The position numbers were made by a program, and so were the translations under genes. From the NCBI GenBank assembly GCA_001801485.1, contig MGXV01000052.1, positions 1 to 5,238 on the forward strand: a stretch of 5,238 nucleotides of DNA, given 5' to 3'. The DNA is from Gammaproteobacteria bacterium RIFCSPHIGHO2_12_FULL_37_14 (GTDB lineage: Bacteria > Pseudomonadota > Gammaproteobacteria > DSM-16500). The notes beneath the pieces were generated by a model. It had not been told where the DNA came from and made no database searches. It worked only from the letters and a program-made list of their open reading frames with translations. Positions 1 to 5,208 of the stretch are shown one piece after another (positions within the stretch are counted from its first letter, which is position 1; each line of letters begins with the position of its first letter).

Positions 1-128
1 TAACAATTACCGCACATCGATATTGTTTTATTGTGGTAGGCTGGCTATGTACCCATAGAAAAGTCGGAAGAACCTTAAAAGAAAGTGATCAAGCACAACA
101 TTTAGTATGGATTGCTAAGAAAACGTGA
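1..128 (+). CDS. C-terminal end of an unidentified protein (partial, enters from the left edge)
   Basis: A frame is open from position 3 to the TGA at 126-128 and encodes about 41 residues. The stretch contains a hydrophobic patch (CFIVVGWLC) followed by a basic, polar tail ending VWIAKKT. I do not recognise the family. Its stop lies within a few bases of the start of the NTPase gene that follows on the same strand; the GTG at 125-127 even overlaps the TGA. The two may therefore have been co-transcribed. The gene start lies outside the window. At 41 codons the open frame is also compatible with chance, so this is a modest call based on position and lack of stops. Confidence 0.35.
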   Translation, partial: TITAHRYCFIVVGWLCTHRKVGRTLKESDQAQHLVWIAKKT

Positions 129-133
129 TTGCT

Positions 134-364
134 ATGAAAATGATTAAAAATAATTTCTACATTATTACCGGCAGGCCAGGTTCTGGAAAAACCTCTATCA
201 TCAACATCCTGCAATCACGTGGATTTCTATGTATTGAAGAAGTAGGCCGACAAATCATTCGCGAACAAATAAAAATAAGTGGTGACGCGACTCATTCAAA
301 AGATCGAAGAAAATTTCTTGACCTGATGTTATCCCGTGCTATGTATACTAAGGAAAATCTTTGA
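134..364 (+). pseudogene. Truncated AAA-type P-loop NTPase, N-terminal fragment
   Basis: About 76 residues from ATG 134. An upstream in-frame GTG at 125 and a second ATG at 140 are alternative starts, and none has a good Shine-Dalgarno. The N-terminus is a hydrophobic strand (FYIIT) leading into a Walker A motif GRPGSGKTS, then a segment FLCIEEVGRQIIREQ. This matches the small AAA_28-type ATP-binding proteins. Such proteins usually run to roughly 180 residues with Walker B and later motifs, so this copy has lost more than half. The break falls near 345-350. There the coding sequence runs directly into the tail of the S66 peptidase remnant on the opposite strand, and the last few residues (about KENL) come from that foreign sequence. 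No product with NTPase function is expected. Confidence 0.75.
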
Positions 365-516
365 TACAAGGAATGGTTAGTTTAGAAGCCCATTCATTAA
401 TTACATCATCGGCAGTCCCGTCACAATCAGGAAAATAGGTTGCTAGACATTTTTCAAATCAACCAAAAACAACACCAGCAACTTGATTAAAAATACCAGC
501 CAACTTAAGTTGAGAG
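348..516 (-). pseudogene. LD-carboxypeptidase (peptidase S66) remnant, 3' half, separated from its 5' half by IS66
   Basis: Read on the - strand from the target duplication, this frame gives QLKLAGIFNQVAGVVFG, a TGA (459-461, probably from CGA Arg), then FEKCLATYFPDCDG and a tail INEWASKLTIPCIKDFP before a TAG at 348-350. In S66 peptidases the segment after 'PYKID' is typically 'xxLxQLxLAGxxxxxAGVVxGxF', and the fit is clear. Joining this frame to the fragment at 3299-3925 after removing the IS and one 8-bp duplication is seamless (codons for GLSQ then LKLAG). The C-terminal end carrying the family's catalytic His (normally a GH shortly after '(F/Y)P') is missing. The sequence instead abuts the truncated NTPase gene. 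Insertion, internal stop and 3' loss make the gene dead several times over. Confidence 0.85.
509..516. repeat. Target site duplication of the IS66 element, left copy
   Basis: GTTGAGAG lies immediately outside the left terminal repeat and is repeated exactly at 3299-3306. Eight bp is the duplication length typical of IS66-family insertion. The duplicated bases fall inside the S66 peptidase coding sequence. Confidence 0.93.
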
Positions 517-536
517 GTAAGCGTCCGCAAAAATAC
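517..536 (+). repeat. IS66 left terminal inverted repeat
   Basis: GTAAGCGTCCGCAAAAATAC. Compared without gaps with the inward reading of the right end, 13 of 20 positions match, with GTAA and CGTC conserved. GTAAGCG-type termini are typical of IS66. Confidence 0.85.
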
Positions 537-552
537 ATTGAGGAACGCTTAC
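517..552. repeat. Hairpin at the left tip of the IS66 element
   Basis: GTAAGCGT at 517-524 pairs perfectly with ACGCTTAC at 545-552. Two further C-G pairs form if A544 is bulged. The loop between is about 15 nt. The inner arm is an inverted second copy of the terminal repeat start. It may be a structural signal at the end, or a scar of a nested or tandem end. Confidence 0.7.
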
Positions 553-591
553 AGCACACTTATATTGGCTTTTTTACAATTTAAATGTCTA

Positions 592-816
592 TTATTTTCT
601 TTTAAAACTCATATTAGCATACATGGAGAAATGTTCGGCATCAGCTTTGCTCAAAAATTTTCCATATTTTTCAAAAAGTTTCAGCCCGGAGTAATGGCTT
701 TTAGTTTTTTCTGTTCCATCTTTGTATTTTATAGTTACATCATGTTGACAAGGAAAACTTTCAGCGCACCAATCACTAGGTTTTACTGAGTTGATTTCTT
801 TTTTTCTGGGATTCAT
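592..816 (-). CDS. 74-aa hypothetical protein, likely passenger gene of the IS66 element
   Basis: The ATG at 816 is preceded by AGAGGAG with a 9-nt spacer, one of the best ribosome binding sites in the window, which supports both the gene and its start. The product is small, polar and basic, with 13 lysines in 74 residues. It has no signal peptide and no membrane segment. The middle reads DVTIKYKDGTEKTKSHYSG, suggesting beta strands, and there are two cysteines, at about residues 17 and 23 (WCAESFPC). The rest is FEKYGKFLSKADAEHFSMYAN, ending FKRK. I do not recognise a family. It lies between tnpC and the left end of the element, in the same direction as the transposase genes, so it moves with the IS. 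It could be a regulator, a toxin or antitoxin, or simply captured host DNA; nothing in the sequence decides this. Confidence 0.65.
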   Translation of the reverse strand: MNPRKKEINSVKPSDWCAESFPCQHDVTIKYKDGTEKTKSHYSGLKLFEKYGKFLSKADAEHFSMYANMSFKRK

Positions 817-825
817 AATTATAAG

Positions 826-832
826 CTCCTCT
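826..832 (-). promoter_or_regulatory. Ribosome binding site of the 74-aa passenger ORF
   Basis: AGAGGAG on the - strand, 9 nt before ATG 816. It fixes the start of that ORF. The sequence upstream (833-895) is very AT-rich, but I could not pick a convincing -35/-10 pair. Confidence 0.75.
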
Positions 833-894
833 AATAAATTTATAAAAATATAAAACGTTTGAGATTATGCAACATAGCTTATTTTAAGGAAAGG

Positions 895-981
895 TTATTC
901 TACTAGCAGCACATGAGTGTGCATTTCTGAGCCATTGGTACTCTGCAAGGGCATAGCTAACCCTTTAGCTTGTAAATCCAT
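895..981 (-). CDS. 28-aa small ORF overlapping the tnpC stop codon
   Basis: The tnpC stop and this ATG share one base (TAATG), an arrangement used for translational coupling. The 28-residue product starts MDLQAKGLAMPLQS and ends MHTHVLLVE before TAA at 895-897. I do not recognise it. The overlap and the good codon appearance make it worth listing. Alternatively it is the tail of a longer captured gene left in the element, or chance. There is no separate Shine-Dalgarno. Confidence 0.3.
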   Translation of the reverse strand: MDLQAKGLAMPLQSTNGSEMHTHVLLVE

Positions 982-2498
982 TAAAATTGGATAAACTGCG
1001 GGAGCAGTTTGCGGTAATCTTCCTCAATAACACACATGCGAATGCGATTCAGCATCGCGCATAAATATTGATATGGTTCGATGTTATTTGCTTTGCAGGT
1101 TTCAATCAGAGAATAAAAAATAGCACCTGCTTTTGCACCTGCTGGACTACCCATAAATAGCCAGTTCTTGCGTCCTAAGGCGAAGGGGCGAATGGCATTT
1201 TCAATAAAATTGTTATCGATCTCAATGCGCCCATCTTTCAAATAATTATTTAGTGCAGTCCAGTGATTCAAACAATATCGTATTGCTTTGCCGATTTTTC
1301 CTTGTTCTGATGTTTTTGTGACATGATGATCAAGCCATTTTTTAAAAGCATCGAGTACAGGCTGCGATTGTTTTTGTCTGAGATCATAGCGTGCCTCAGC
1401 TGATAAATTATTTTCTCTAGCAATTTTTTCAACGCCATACAATTTGCGGTAAAATTTCAGCGCTTCTGCTGCAAGCCCCGTGCCTTTATTTAATTTCGCG
1501 AGTTCTGCAAACGGCCGCCGTGCATGCGCATGGCAACCCACAGGAATAATATTCTTATCATCATCCGTCCAGTAATAACCAGAATAAGCATCTGTCTGTA
1601 AATGCCCTTTAAAATTTTTAAGAAATTGCTGCGCATGATAACCACCGCGAGTTTCCTGATATTCATAAACAATACTCGGCTTTTCTCCGCCGCCACGATA
1701 GCACCACATATAAGACTTGCTACGGTTATCGCGTCCCACTTCATCCAATACTTGTACTGTCGTCTCGTCTGCTTGTGCATAATCATAGGCAAGAATGTTT
1801 TTGCGAAGATGATAGACTAGCGGTTCACAAAGTTCAGCTGCTTTTAATATCCACCCGCACAAGCTGCTTCTTGACATATCAATTTCCATCCGCTCCCAGA
1901 TACCTTCCTACCGGTATAAGGGAAGATGATCGCAATACTTGGAGATGATGGTGTGAGCAACTAATTCAGGGGTCGCAATACTCTTTGGCAGCAATAATAC
2001 AGGCATCGGTGCTATTTTCACATTTTCCTGGCAAGGTTTGCAGGCATATTTGGGTCTGATATGTTGGATGACACTGACTTTGGCAGGAATGTATTTAAGT
2101 TGTTCGCTAATTTCTTCGCCAATGCGAACCAAATGCTCGCCACAACTGCATACCTTCTCCTCTTCTGATATGTCATGCAACACCACTTCACGCGGAAGAT
2201 AGGCTGGCAATGGGCGGCGCACAGGATGTTTTTTACGAGTGTATGACTTAACTTCCACTTCATCGCTTAGTTGCGCTTTCACTTCTTCTGGCAGTTCCAC
2301 TCCTGCCTCATCAAATAATTCTGATTGAAAAATATTTTTTTCAGAAGAAGATGAAAATCGATGCTGTTTTGCTAAACGAATTTCTTCAAGTAAATTCGCA
2401 TATTTTAATTTATATGAAGCTAATTCTACTTGTGCATCAATAAGTAGTTGATGAAATTTTTCGGGCGATTTTTGGATGTCTTTTATTGTTATTTCCAT
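981..2498 (-). pseudogene. tnpC: IS66 transposase TnpC (DDE), interrupted by an amber codon
   Basis: The frame runs 505 codons plus stop, the normal size for IS66 TnpC, which catalyses transposition. In order it has an N-terminal coiled-coil region (about 15-45), the RFSSSSEK motif (about 48-54) and a zinc-ribbon with Cys117, Cys119, Cys153 and Cys156. It then has the DDE domain with likely catalytic Asp244 (QADET), Asp303 (QTDAYSG) and Glu433 (NNFIENAIRPF). The IS66 C-terminal motif GRKNWLFMGSPAGAKAGAIF follows. Codon 197, at 1908-1910, is TAG, just after HLPLYR; family members have Gln in about this place (LYRQE), consistent with CAG to TAG. Both sides are in one frame, so there is no frameshift. 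Internal starts (ATG 1889) could give a C-terminal piece retaining all three acidic residues but lacking the zinc domain. Translation starts at ATG 2498 with no clear Shine-Dalgarno, 42 bp after tnpB. Confidence 0.93.
1908..1910 (-). other. In-frame amber (TAG) codon splitting tnpC
   Basis: The - strand reads LPLYR, TAG, EGIWERMEIDMS in one uninterrupted frame. A C-to-T change in CAG explains it. It truncates TnpC before the catalytic domain unless it is read through. Confidence 0.9.
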
Positions 2499-2540
2499 TC
2501 GAGAAATATAACAAACAATAGCTATATTTTCGATGTTTTT

Positions 2541-2885
2541 TTAACTAAAGTGAGTAATGTAATTTGCCTCAAACGCATCCTTTCTTGAGTATTTATCGCT
2601 CGCCAGCAGCCACTTGAAATGCTCGCGGCTCATCTCGATACAATCTGCAGATTTCTTCTGAAAAACAAATTTTCCTTTTTCAAGCCTGCGGTACCACAAG
2701 GTAAAGCAATTCGTTTCATAATGCAGCGCTTTAAGCTTGTTTCCGCTTTTGCTGCGAAATAAAAATAGATATCCCTCTGTCGGATTCATTTTTAATACTT
2801 TTTCTACCATGACACAAAGTGTATCAATCGATTTACGCATATCAACCGGCTGCGTATAAAAATATATTTTTATATCTTCATCCAT
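2541..2885 (-). CDS. tnpB: IS66 accessory protein TnpB
   Basis: 114 residues, the usual length for IS66 TnpB (Orf2). Diagnostic motifs are VDMRKSIDTL at about 14-23 and YLFLFRSKSGNKLKALHYE at about 39-57, followed by CFTLWYRRLEKGKF. The family is needed for IS66 transposition, but its biochemical role is not established. The start ATG (2885-2883) shares one base with the tnpA stop (TGATG), implying coupled translation. It appears intact, with no internal stop and a normal C-terminus. The IS66 TnpB is unrelated to the RNA-guided TnpB of IS200/IS605. Confidence 0.96.
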   Translation of the reverse strand: MDEDIKIYFYTQPVDMRKSIDTLCVMVEKVLKMNPTEGYLFLFRSKSGNKLKALHYETNCFTLWYRRLEKGKFVFQKKSADCIEMSREHFKWLLASDKYSRKDAFEANYITHFS

Positions 2886-3217
2886 CAGAATGATAATAAC
2901 ACCTCAACCAGCCGCTTTATTTTCGTTGCATCGAGAGAACAGGGAAATGAGCACTGAAATCCATTGGGTAGCGATAACCGGATATCCCCAGAAACAGAAG
3001 AAGTTTCTTTACTTATTATTTTTACTGGTTTAAATGTTGATTGATGCGCTTGAATGATTTTATCTTTATTTTTTAAACGACAGCGATAATAAACAAATTG
3101 TGAAAGAACCAGGTCTTTTTGAACACAAAATTCTTTTTGTGACAATCCGATTTTTTCCTGTTCCGCAATTAAATTTATCCAGTCAATTTGATTTTTATTT
3201 TCTGAATTTTGTTGCAT
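2885..3217 (-). CDS. tnpA: IS66 accessory protein TnpA (helix-turn-helix type)
   Basis: 110 residues from ATG 3217, chosen because GGAG sits 7 nt upstream. A longer reading from TTG 3247 adds 10 residues without a ribosome binding site. The N-terminal part contains the IS66 Orf1 pattern WINLIAEQEKIGLSQKEFC followed by a segment ending YYRCRLK. This resembles the helix-turn-helix of IS66/IS3-type TnpA proteins, probably for DNA or end recognition. The C-terminal part has SLPNGFQCSFP and ends KIKRLVEVLLSF, as in other family members. It is the first gene of the element's operon, about 80 bp inside the right end, and overlaps tnpB. No damage is visible. Confidence 0.93.
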   Translation of the reverse strand: MQQNSENKNQIDWINLIAEQEKIGLSQKEFCVQKDLVLSQFVYYRCRLKNKDKIIQAHQSTFKPVKIISKETSSVSGDIRLSLPNGFQCSFPCSLDATKIKRLVEVLLSF

Positions 3218-3224
3218 GCTCGCA

Positions 3225-3228
3225 CTCC
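3225..3228 (-). promoter_or_regulatory. Ribosome binding site of tnpA
   Basis: GGAG on the - strand, 7 nt before ATG 3217. It favours this start over the upstream TTG at 3247. Confidence 0.6.
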
Positions 3229-3278
3229 ATAATTTATGCAGCGCCAAGAATGCCGGAATTTTTTTAAATTAAAAAGAT

Positions 3279-3298
3279 GTGTTTGCCGAGACGGTTAC
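3279..3298 (-). repeat. IS66 right terminal inverted repeat
   Basis: Read inward on the - strand it is GTAACCGTCTCGGCAAACAC, matching the left end at GTAA, CGTC and several later positions. It abuts the target duplication. Confidence 0.85.
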
Positions 3299-3306
3299 GT
3301 TGAGAG
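3299..3306. repeat. Target site duplication of the IS66 element, right copy
   Basis: GTTGAGAG is identical to 509-516 and lies directly outside the right terminal repeat. Confidence 0.93.
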
Positions 3307-3925
3307 AGTCCACAATCTATTTTGTATGGTTCTTGTCTTACCTCTTCAATTAATAAAATACTTCCTTCAAAATTTGGCTGATAAGATGTTCCAATCAAAG
3401 CACGAATAAGATCAAGATTCCCACCGATTAATGGGCCTTGAACAGTCCCTAAGCACATAGGTGTACCTTCTTTTATTTCATAAGGTTTGCCTAATAAACT
3501 TAATGTCAGTGTTTCTTCAAGTAAAGATTCAGAGCTAGCATTTTGCGTATCTGCTAATGTGAATCCTGTATAAGAAATTAAGCCTGCTTTTTTTAAAAGA
3601 CCTAACTGTAAAGCAGTTGTATCACTAAAGCCCATTACTATTTTGGGATGTGCTCGAATAAAATCATAATCGAGCAAAGGCAATAAGCGCTGAGATCCAT
3701 ATCCACCACCGGTTGCAATAAGCGCTTTTACTTCGGGGTCTTTAAAAAAATTCATGATATCTTTGGTACGATCCTCATCCTTGCCAGCTAAAAACCGATC
3801 AGCATATTGATTATATTTTCCTAATTAAAATTCTGAAAAAAGACGCAAGCAGGCTCGCAATCGTTCACGTTCACGATTAGGTCAGTAGCAAACAAACAGT
3901 TACGTGGTTTTTTAGAATTAGGCAC
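3299..3925 (-). pseudogene. LD-carboxypeptidase (peptidase S66, LdcA/MccF-like) remnant, 5' half
   Basis: S66 enzymes cleave L,D-peptide bonds of peptidoglycan peptides or microcin C-like compounds. The reliable frame runs from 3824 down to the IS. It reads KDEDRTKDIMNFFKDPEVKA, then the glycine-rich GGGYGSQRLLPLLDYD, the nucleophile motif GFSDTT (Ser codon 3624-3626), GPLIGGNLDLI and LLIEEVRQEPYKID, the region holding the family's catalytic Glu. A TAA at 3825-3827 interrupts the frame just upstream of LGKYNQYADRF. Further upstream, 3828-3881 still reads like the same protein (RERLRACLRLFSEF). The probable original start is GTG 3925, preceded by GAGGAG, but that reading is in a different frame, so an indel has also occurred. 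The frame crosses into IS66 DNA below 3299 and stops at 3264. The 3' half lies at 348-516. Confidence 0.9.
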
Positions 3926-3935
3926 AATCCCCCCA

Positions 3936-3941
3936 CTCCTC
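3936..3941 (-). promoter_or_regulatory. Ribosome binding site of the former S66 peptidase gene
   Basis: GAGGAG on the - strand, 10 nt before GTG 3925 and overlapping the TGA stop of the ester cyclase gene (3940-3942). It implies that the peptidase was translated directly behind that gene as an operon partner. Confidence 0.55.
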
Positions 3942-4470
3942 ACATCTTGATTAACAAACGCTGGCGAATTTCATCCATTTTTTTGGCCGTTTCAACACCA
4001 TTTATAGGCAATCCTGCTGGATTTAATAGTCCTAATTGCACAAGTACACTCGCTTGATCCCAATAAATATGTTCATGTGTGACTTTACCATTTGAAAACC
4101 CTACAATCACTACCAAGGGAATTTCGACCCGCTTTCCTGTTGGTGCTATATTGGGTAGCATCCAACCTATCTCGTTTGTATGGGTAAATTTAAAAATAAT
4201 TTCATCCACCAATTGATGTTCATCAATAGTCCTAGAAACAAGAATCATTTCAGTATCAGGCGGAAAAAATTTTCCTGAAAGAATGAGTGTACTATAGAAA
4301 TGTCGAACACCTTCCAGGCCTATCCCACCTATTATTGTAGGGATATTGTTTAAATGAGGATCCGATGTCATTGTTGCTAATGTCGTATCTAAATCATTGC
4401 GAAGTTCGGCATTAACATGTTTTTGGAAAGCATCGAGAAGCGCTTGTTTTTCTGCTGATAATGCTGTCAT
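3940..4470 (-). CDS. SnoaL-like / ester cyclase family protein (NTF2-like fold)
   Basis: 176 residues, intact, starting at ATG 4470 with AAGGA 7 nt upstream. The sequence resembles small NTF2-fold proteins annotated as ester cyclase or SnoaL-like. It has an N-terminal helix with HVNAELRNDLDTTLATM, then PTIIGGIGLEGVRHFY (about 44-59), VSRTIDEHQLVDEIIFKFTH (78-97) and WMLPNIAPTGKRVEIPLVVI (103-122). The conserved end motif is HEHIYWDQASVLVQLGLL (132-149). This subgroup has no signal peptide and is probably cytoplasmic. The substrate is unknown, and cyclase activity should not be assumed, because NTF2-fold members act on many small molecules. It is the only undamaged chromosomal gene here outside the IS. 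The S66 peptidase gene followed it 14 bp downstream. Confidence 0.85.
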   Translation of the reverse strand: MTALSAEKQALLDAFQKHVNAELRNDLDTTLATMTSDPHLNNIPTIIGGIGLEGVRHFYSTLILSGKFFPPDTEMILVSRTIDEHQLVDEIIFKFTHTNEIGWMLPNIAPTGKRVEIPLVVIVGFSNGKVTHEHIYWDQASVLVQLGLLNPAGLPINGVETAKKMDEIRQRLLIKM

Positions 4471-4477
4471 GCTTATG

Positions 4478-4482
4478 TCCTT
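4478..4482 (-). promoter_or_regulatory. Ribosome binding site of the ester cyclase gene
   Basis: AAGGA on the - strand, 7 nt before ATG 4470, supporting that start. Confidence 0.65.
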
Positions 4483-4691
4483 AGTTTTACTCTATCTTGT
4501 CATGAATAGATAATCATTCTGGACAATTGGATAGCCATGGATGATCAACAAGTAGCTGTCCGCTAGGAGCCAGCACCTAGGCAAGAAAGCTTACCATGCA
4601 TTAGCATAAGCTCCGCTTGTTCCTTTTGGCTATAAATTTAGGGTAGCCAGAAATATTGCCTATCGAAATACTATTCGCAGGACGCGCCAAT
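4483..4691. other. Intergenic region without a recognisable gene
   Basis: No convincing coding frame is present on either strand; stops are frequent. It must hold the promoter of the ester cyclase gene, but no clear -35/-10 pair stands out. A TGTCCGC at 4557-4563 repeats the heptamer that ends the palindrome further right. The inverse, GCGGACA, occurs at 4692-4698. The region may therefore include remains of a small mobile element. Confidence 0.4.
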
Positions 4692-4747
4692 GCGGACAAT
4701 AAATCGGACATTTCATCCCCTCTTGATAGGGGCGAAAATCTGTCCGC
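4692..4747. repeat. Palindromic, transposon-end-like sequence
   Basis: GCGGACA at 4692-4698 is followed by a second CGGACA at 4705-4710, then CATCCCC (4714-4720), an 8-nt spacer, GGGGCG (4729-4734) and TGTCCGC at 4741-4747. The arms form an imperfect inverted repeat. Repeated subterminal CGGACA units resemble the ends of large insertion sequences (for example IS21-like) or a MITE, but I cannot name one. It lies directly before the Fic start codon, where a ribosome binding site would be expected. Confidence 0.5.
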
Positions 4748-4748
4748 C

Positions 4749-5053
4749 ATGGAGCCATTAGCGCTCTCAGAGAGCTCTGTATATCGTAAAAAGTTAATGG
4801 ATCTTGCGCTGGACTTAGCTACAAAATCGGCAGGGCTGAGTCGCAGCTTGCCTGTAGCGATACAGCAATCATTAGCAACCTTGGTGCGCGCATTGCCAGT
4901 ACCTTACATGTGACAGATAGACATGCGCGTCGCTTGACCGCCGTGTTAATTGCACAAGGAGTGCTAACTTCGGACTCACCAAAATCGCCGTTAAAATTAG
5001 CTTTTCCTGCTACCCTGACTAGTCGTTGGATGCCTGGGTTATTTCCTGGTTAG
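4749..5053 (+). pseudogene. Fic-family protein remnant with its catalytic core deleted
   Basis: From ATG 4749 the frame gives MEPLALSESSVYRKKLMDLA and continues to SLATLVRA (ending at 4892). I recognise this as the N-terminus of a group of Fic proteins in which LVRA is followed by MNCYYSNLIEGH. Here the sequence jumps to a C-terminal segment in another frame (about 4889-5053). That segment reads RHARRLTAVLIAQGVLTSDS and ends with the group's typical LAFPATLTSRWMPGLFPG before TAG 5051-5053. Everything between is gone, including the Fic motif HxFx(D/E)GN(G/K)R needed for AMP transfer. Because of the frame change, the first frame stops at 4911-4913. No Shine-Dalgarno precedes the ATG, and the upstream DNA is the palindromic repeat. 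The product would be non-functional. Confidence 0.8.
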
Positions 5054-5086
5054 CACTTGACCTTGTTGGCCTTACCGAGATGTCTT

Positions 5087-5194
5087 TCATGAGTTGGCTA
5101 ATTTTTGAGCTATCTCGGCTATCGATAACTTCATTTCAAGATAAATATGCAAATGACGTCGATCTGTAATTGACAAATGGGTATACTTCCCCAT
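5087..5194 (-). pseudogene. IS30-family transposase remnant, N-terminal 35 codons
   Basis: The - strand ORF starts at ATG 5194 with AAGGAG 8 nt upstream. It reads MGKYTHLSITDRRHLHIYLE, then MKLSIAEIAQKLANS and TGA (5087-5089). This matches the N-terminal helix-turn-helix of IS30-type transposases, where it is normally followed by GRH.STI.RE and over 250 more residues. Everything after 'AQKLA' is missing, including the DDE catalytic domain. The sequence then runs toward the Fic remnant with no identifiable coding content (5054-5086). The element's own left part and terminal repeat would lie at or beyond the right edge of the window. Confidence 0.75.
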
Positions 5195-5202
5195 GCGGCA
5201 GT

Positions 5203-5208
5203 CTCCTT
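5203..5208 (-). promoter_or_regulatory. Ribosome binding site of the IS30-type transposase remnant
   Basis: AAGGAG on the - strand, 8 nt before ATG 5194. It survives although the gene behind it is truncated. Confidence 0.7.

Larger units (their letters stand above)
517..3298 (-). mobile_element. IS66-family insertion sequence, complete, 2782 bp, with tnpA-tnpB-tnpC and extra ORFs
   Basis: The element is delimited by terminal inverted repeats that start GTAA.CGTC and by a perfect 8-bp target duplication. On the - strand it carries tnpA, tnpB and tnpC in canonical order. Downstream of tnpC, before the left end, there are about 460 bp holding a 74-aa ORF and a 28-aa ORF, which is more than tnpC needs and suggests cargo. 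The element interrupts an LD-carboxypeptidase gene in the same orientation as that gene. tnpC has a nonsense codon, so this copy is probably not autonomous unless the amber is suppressed or an intact relative supplies TnpC. IS66 members commonly fall between about 2.5 and 3 kb, so the size is normal. Confidence 0.95.

Noticed and set aside
538..789. 83-aa ORF on the + strand
   Set aside because: It is antisense to the 74-aa ORF, which has the strong ribosome binding site. The + reading is an F/S-rich shadow with no start signal.
1490..1820. ORFs of 100 aa (- strand) and 72 aa (+ strand) inside tnpC
   Set aside because: Both are alternative-frame shadows of the well-conserved TnpC catalytic domain.
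1889..1910. Frameshift dividing tnpC into two genes
   Set aside because: The two reading frames are the same (21 bases apart, a multiple of three). The interruption is one TAG codon.
2018..2263. 81-aa ORF on the - strand inside tnpC
   Set aside because: It is out of frame with the TnpC zinc-ribbon region and has no family match.
3217..3247. TTG start at 3247 for tnpA
   Set aside because: It has no ribosome binding site, while ATG 3217 has GGAG at proper spacing.
3264..3298. C-terminal residues RNRLGKHIFLI as a real end of the S66 peptidase
   Set aside because: These codons are read from the IS66 terminal repeat. The true continuation is at 348-508.
4656..4748. N-terminal extension of the Fic remnant upstream of ATG 4749
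   Set aside because: These codons fall in the palindromic repeat and do not resemble Fic sequence. The family-like N-terminus begins at ATG 4749.
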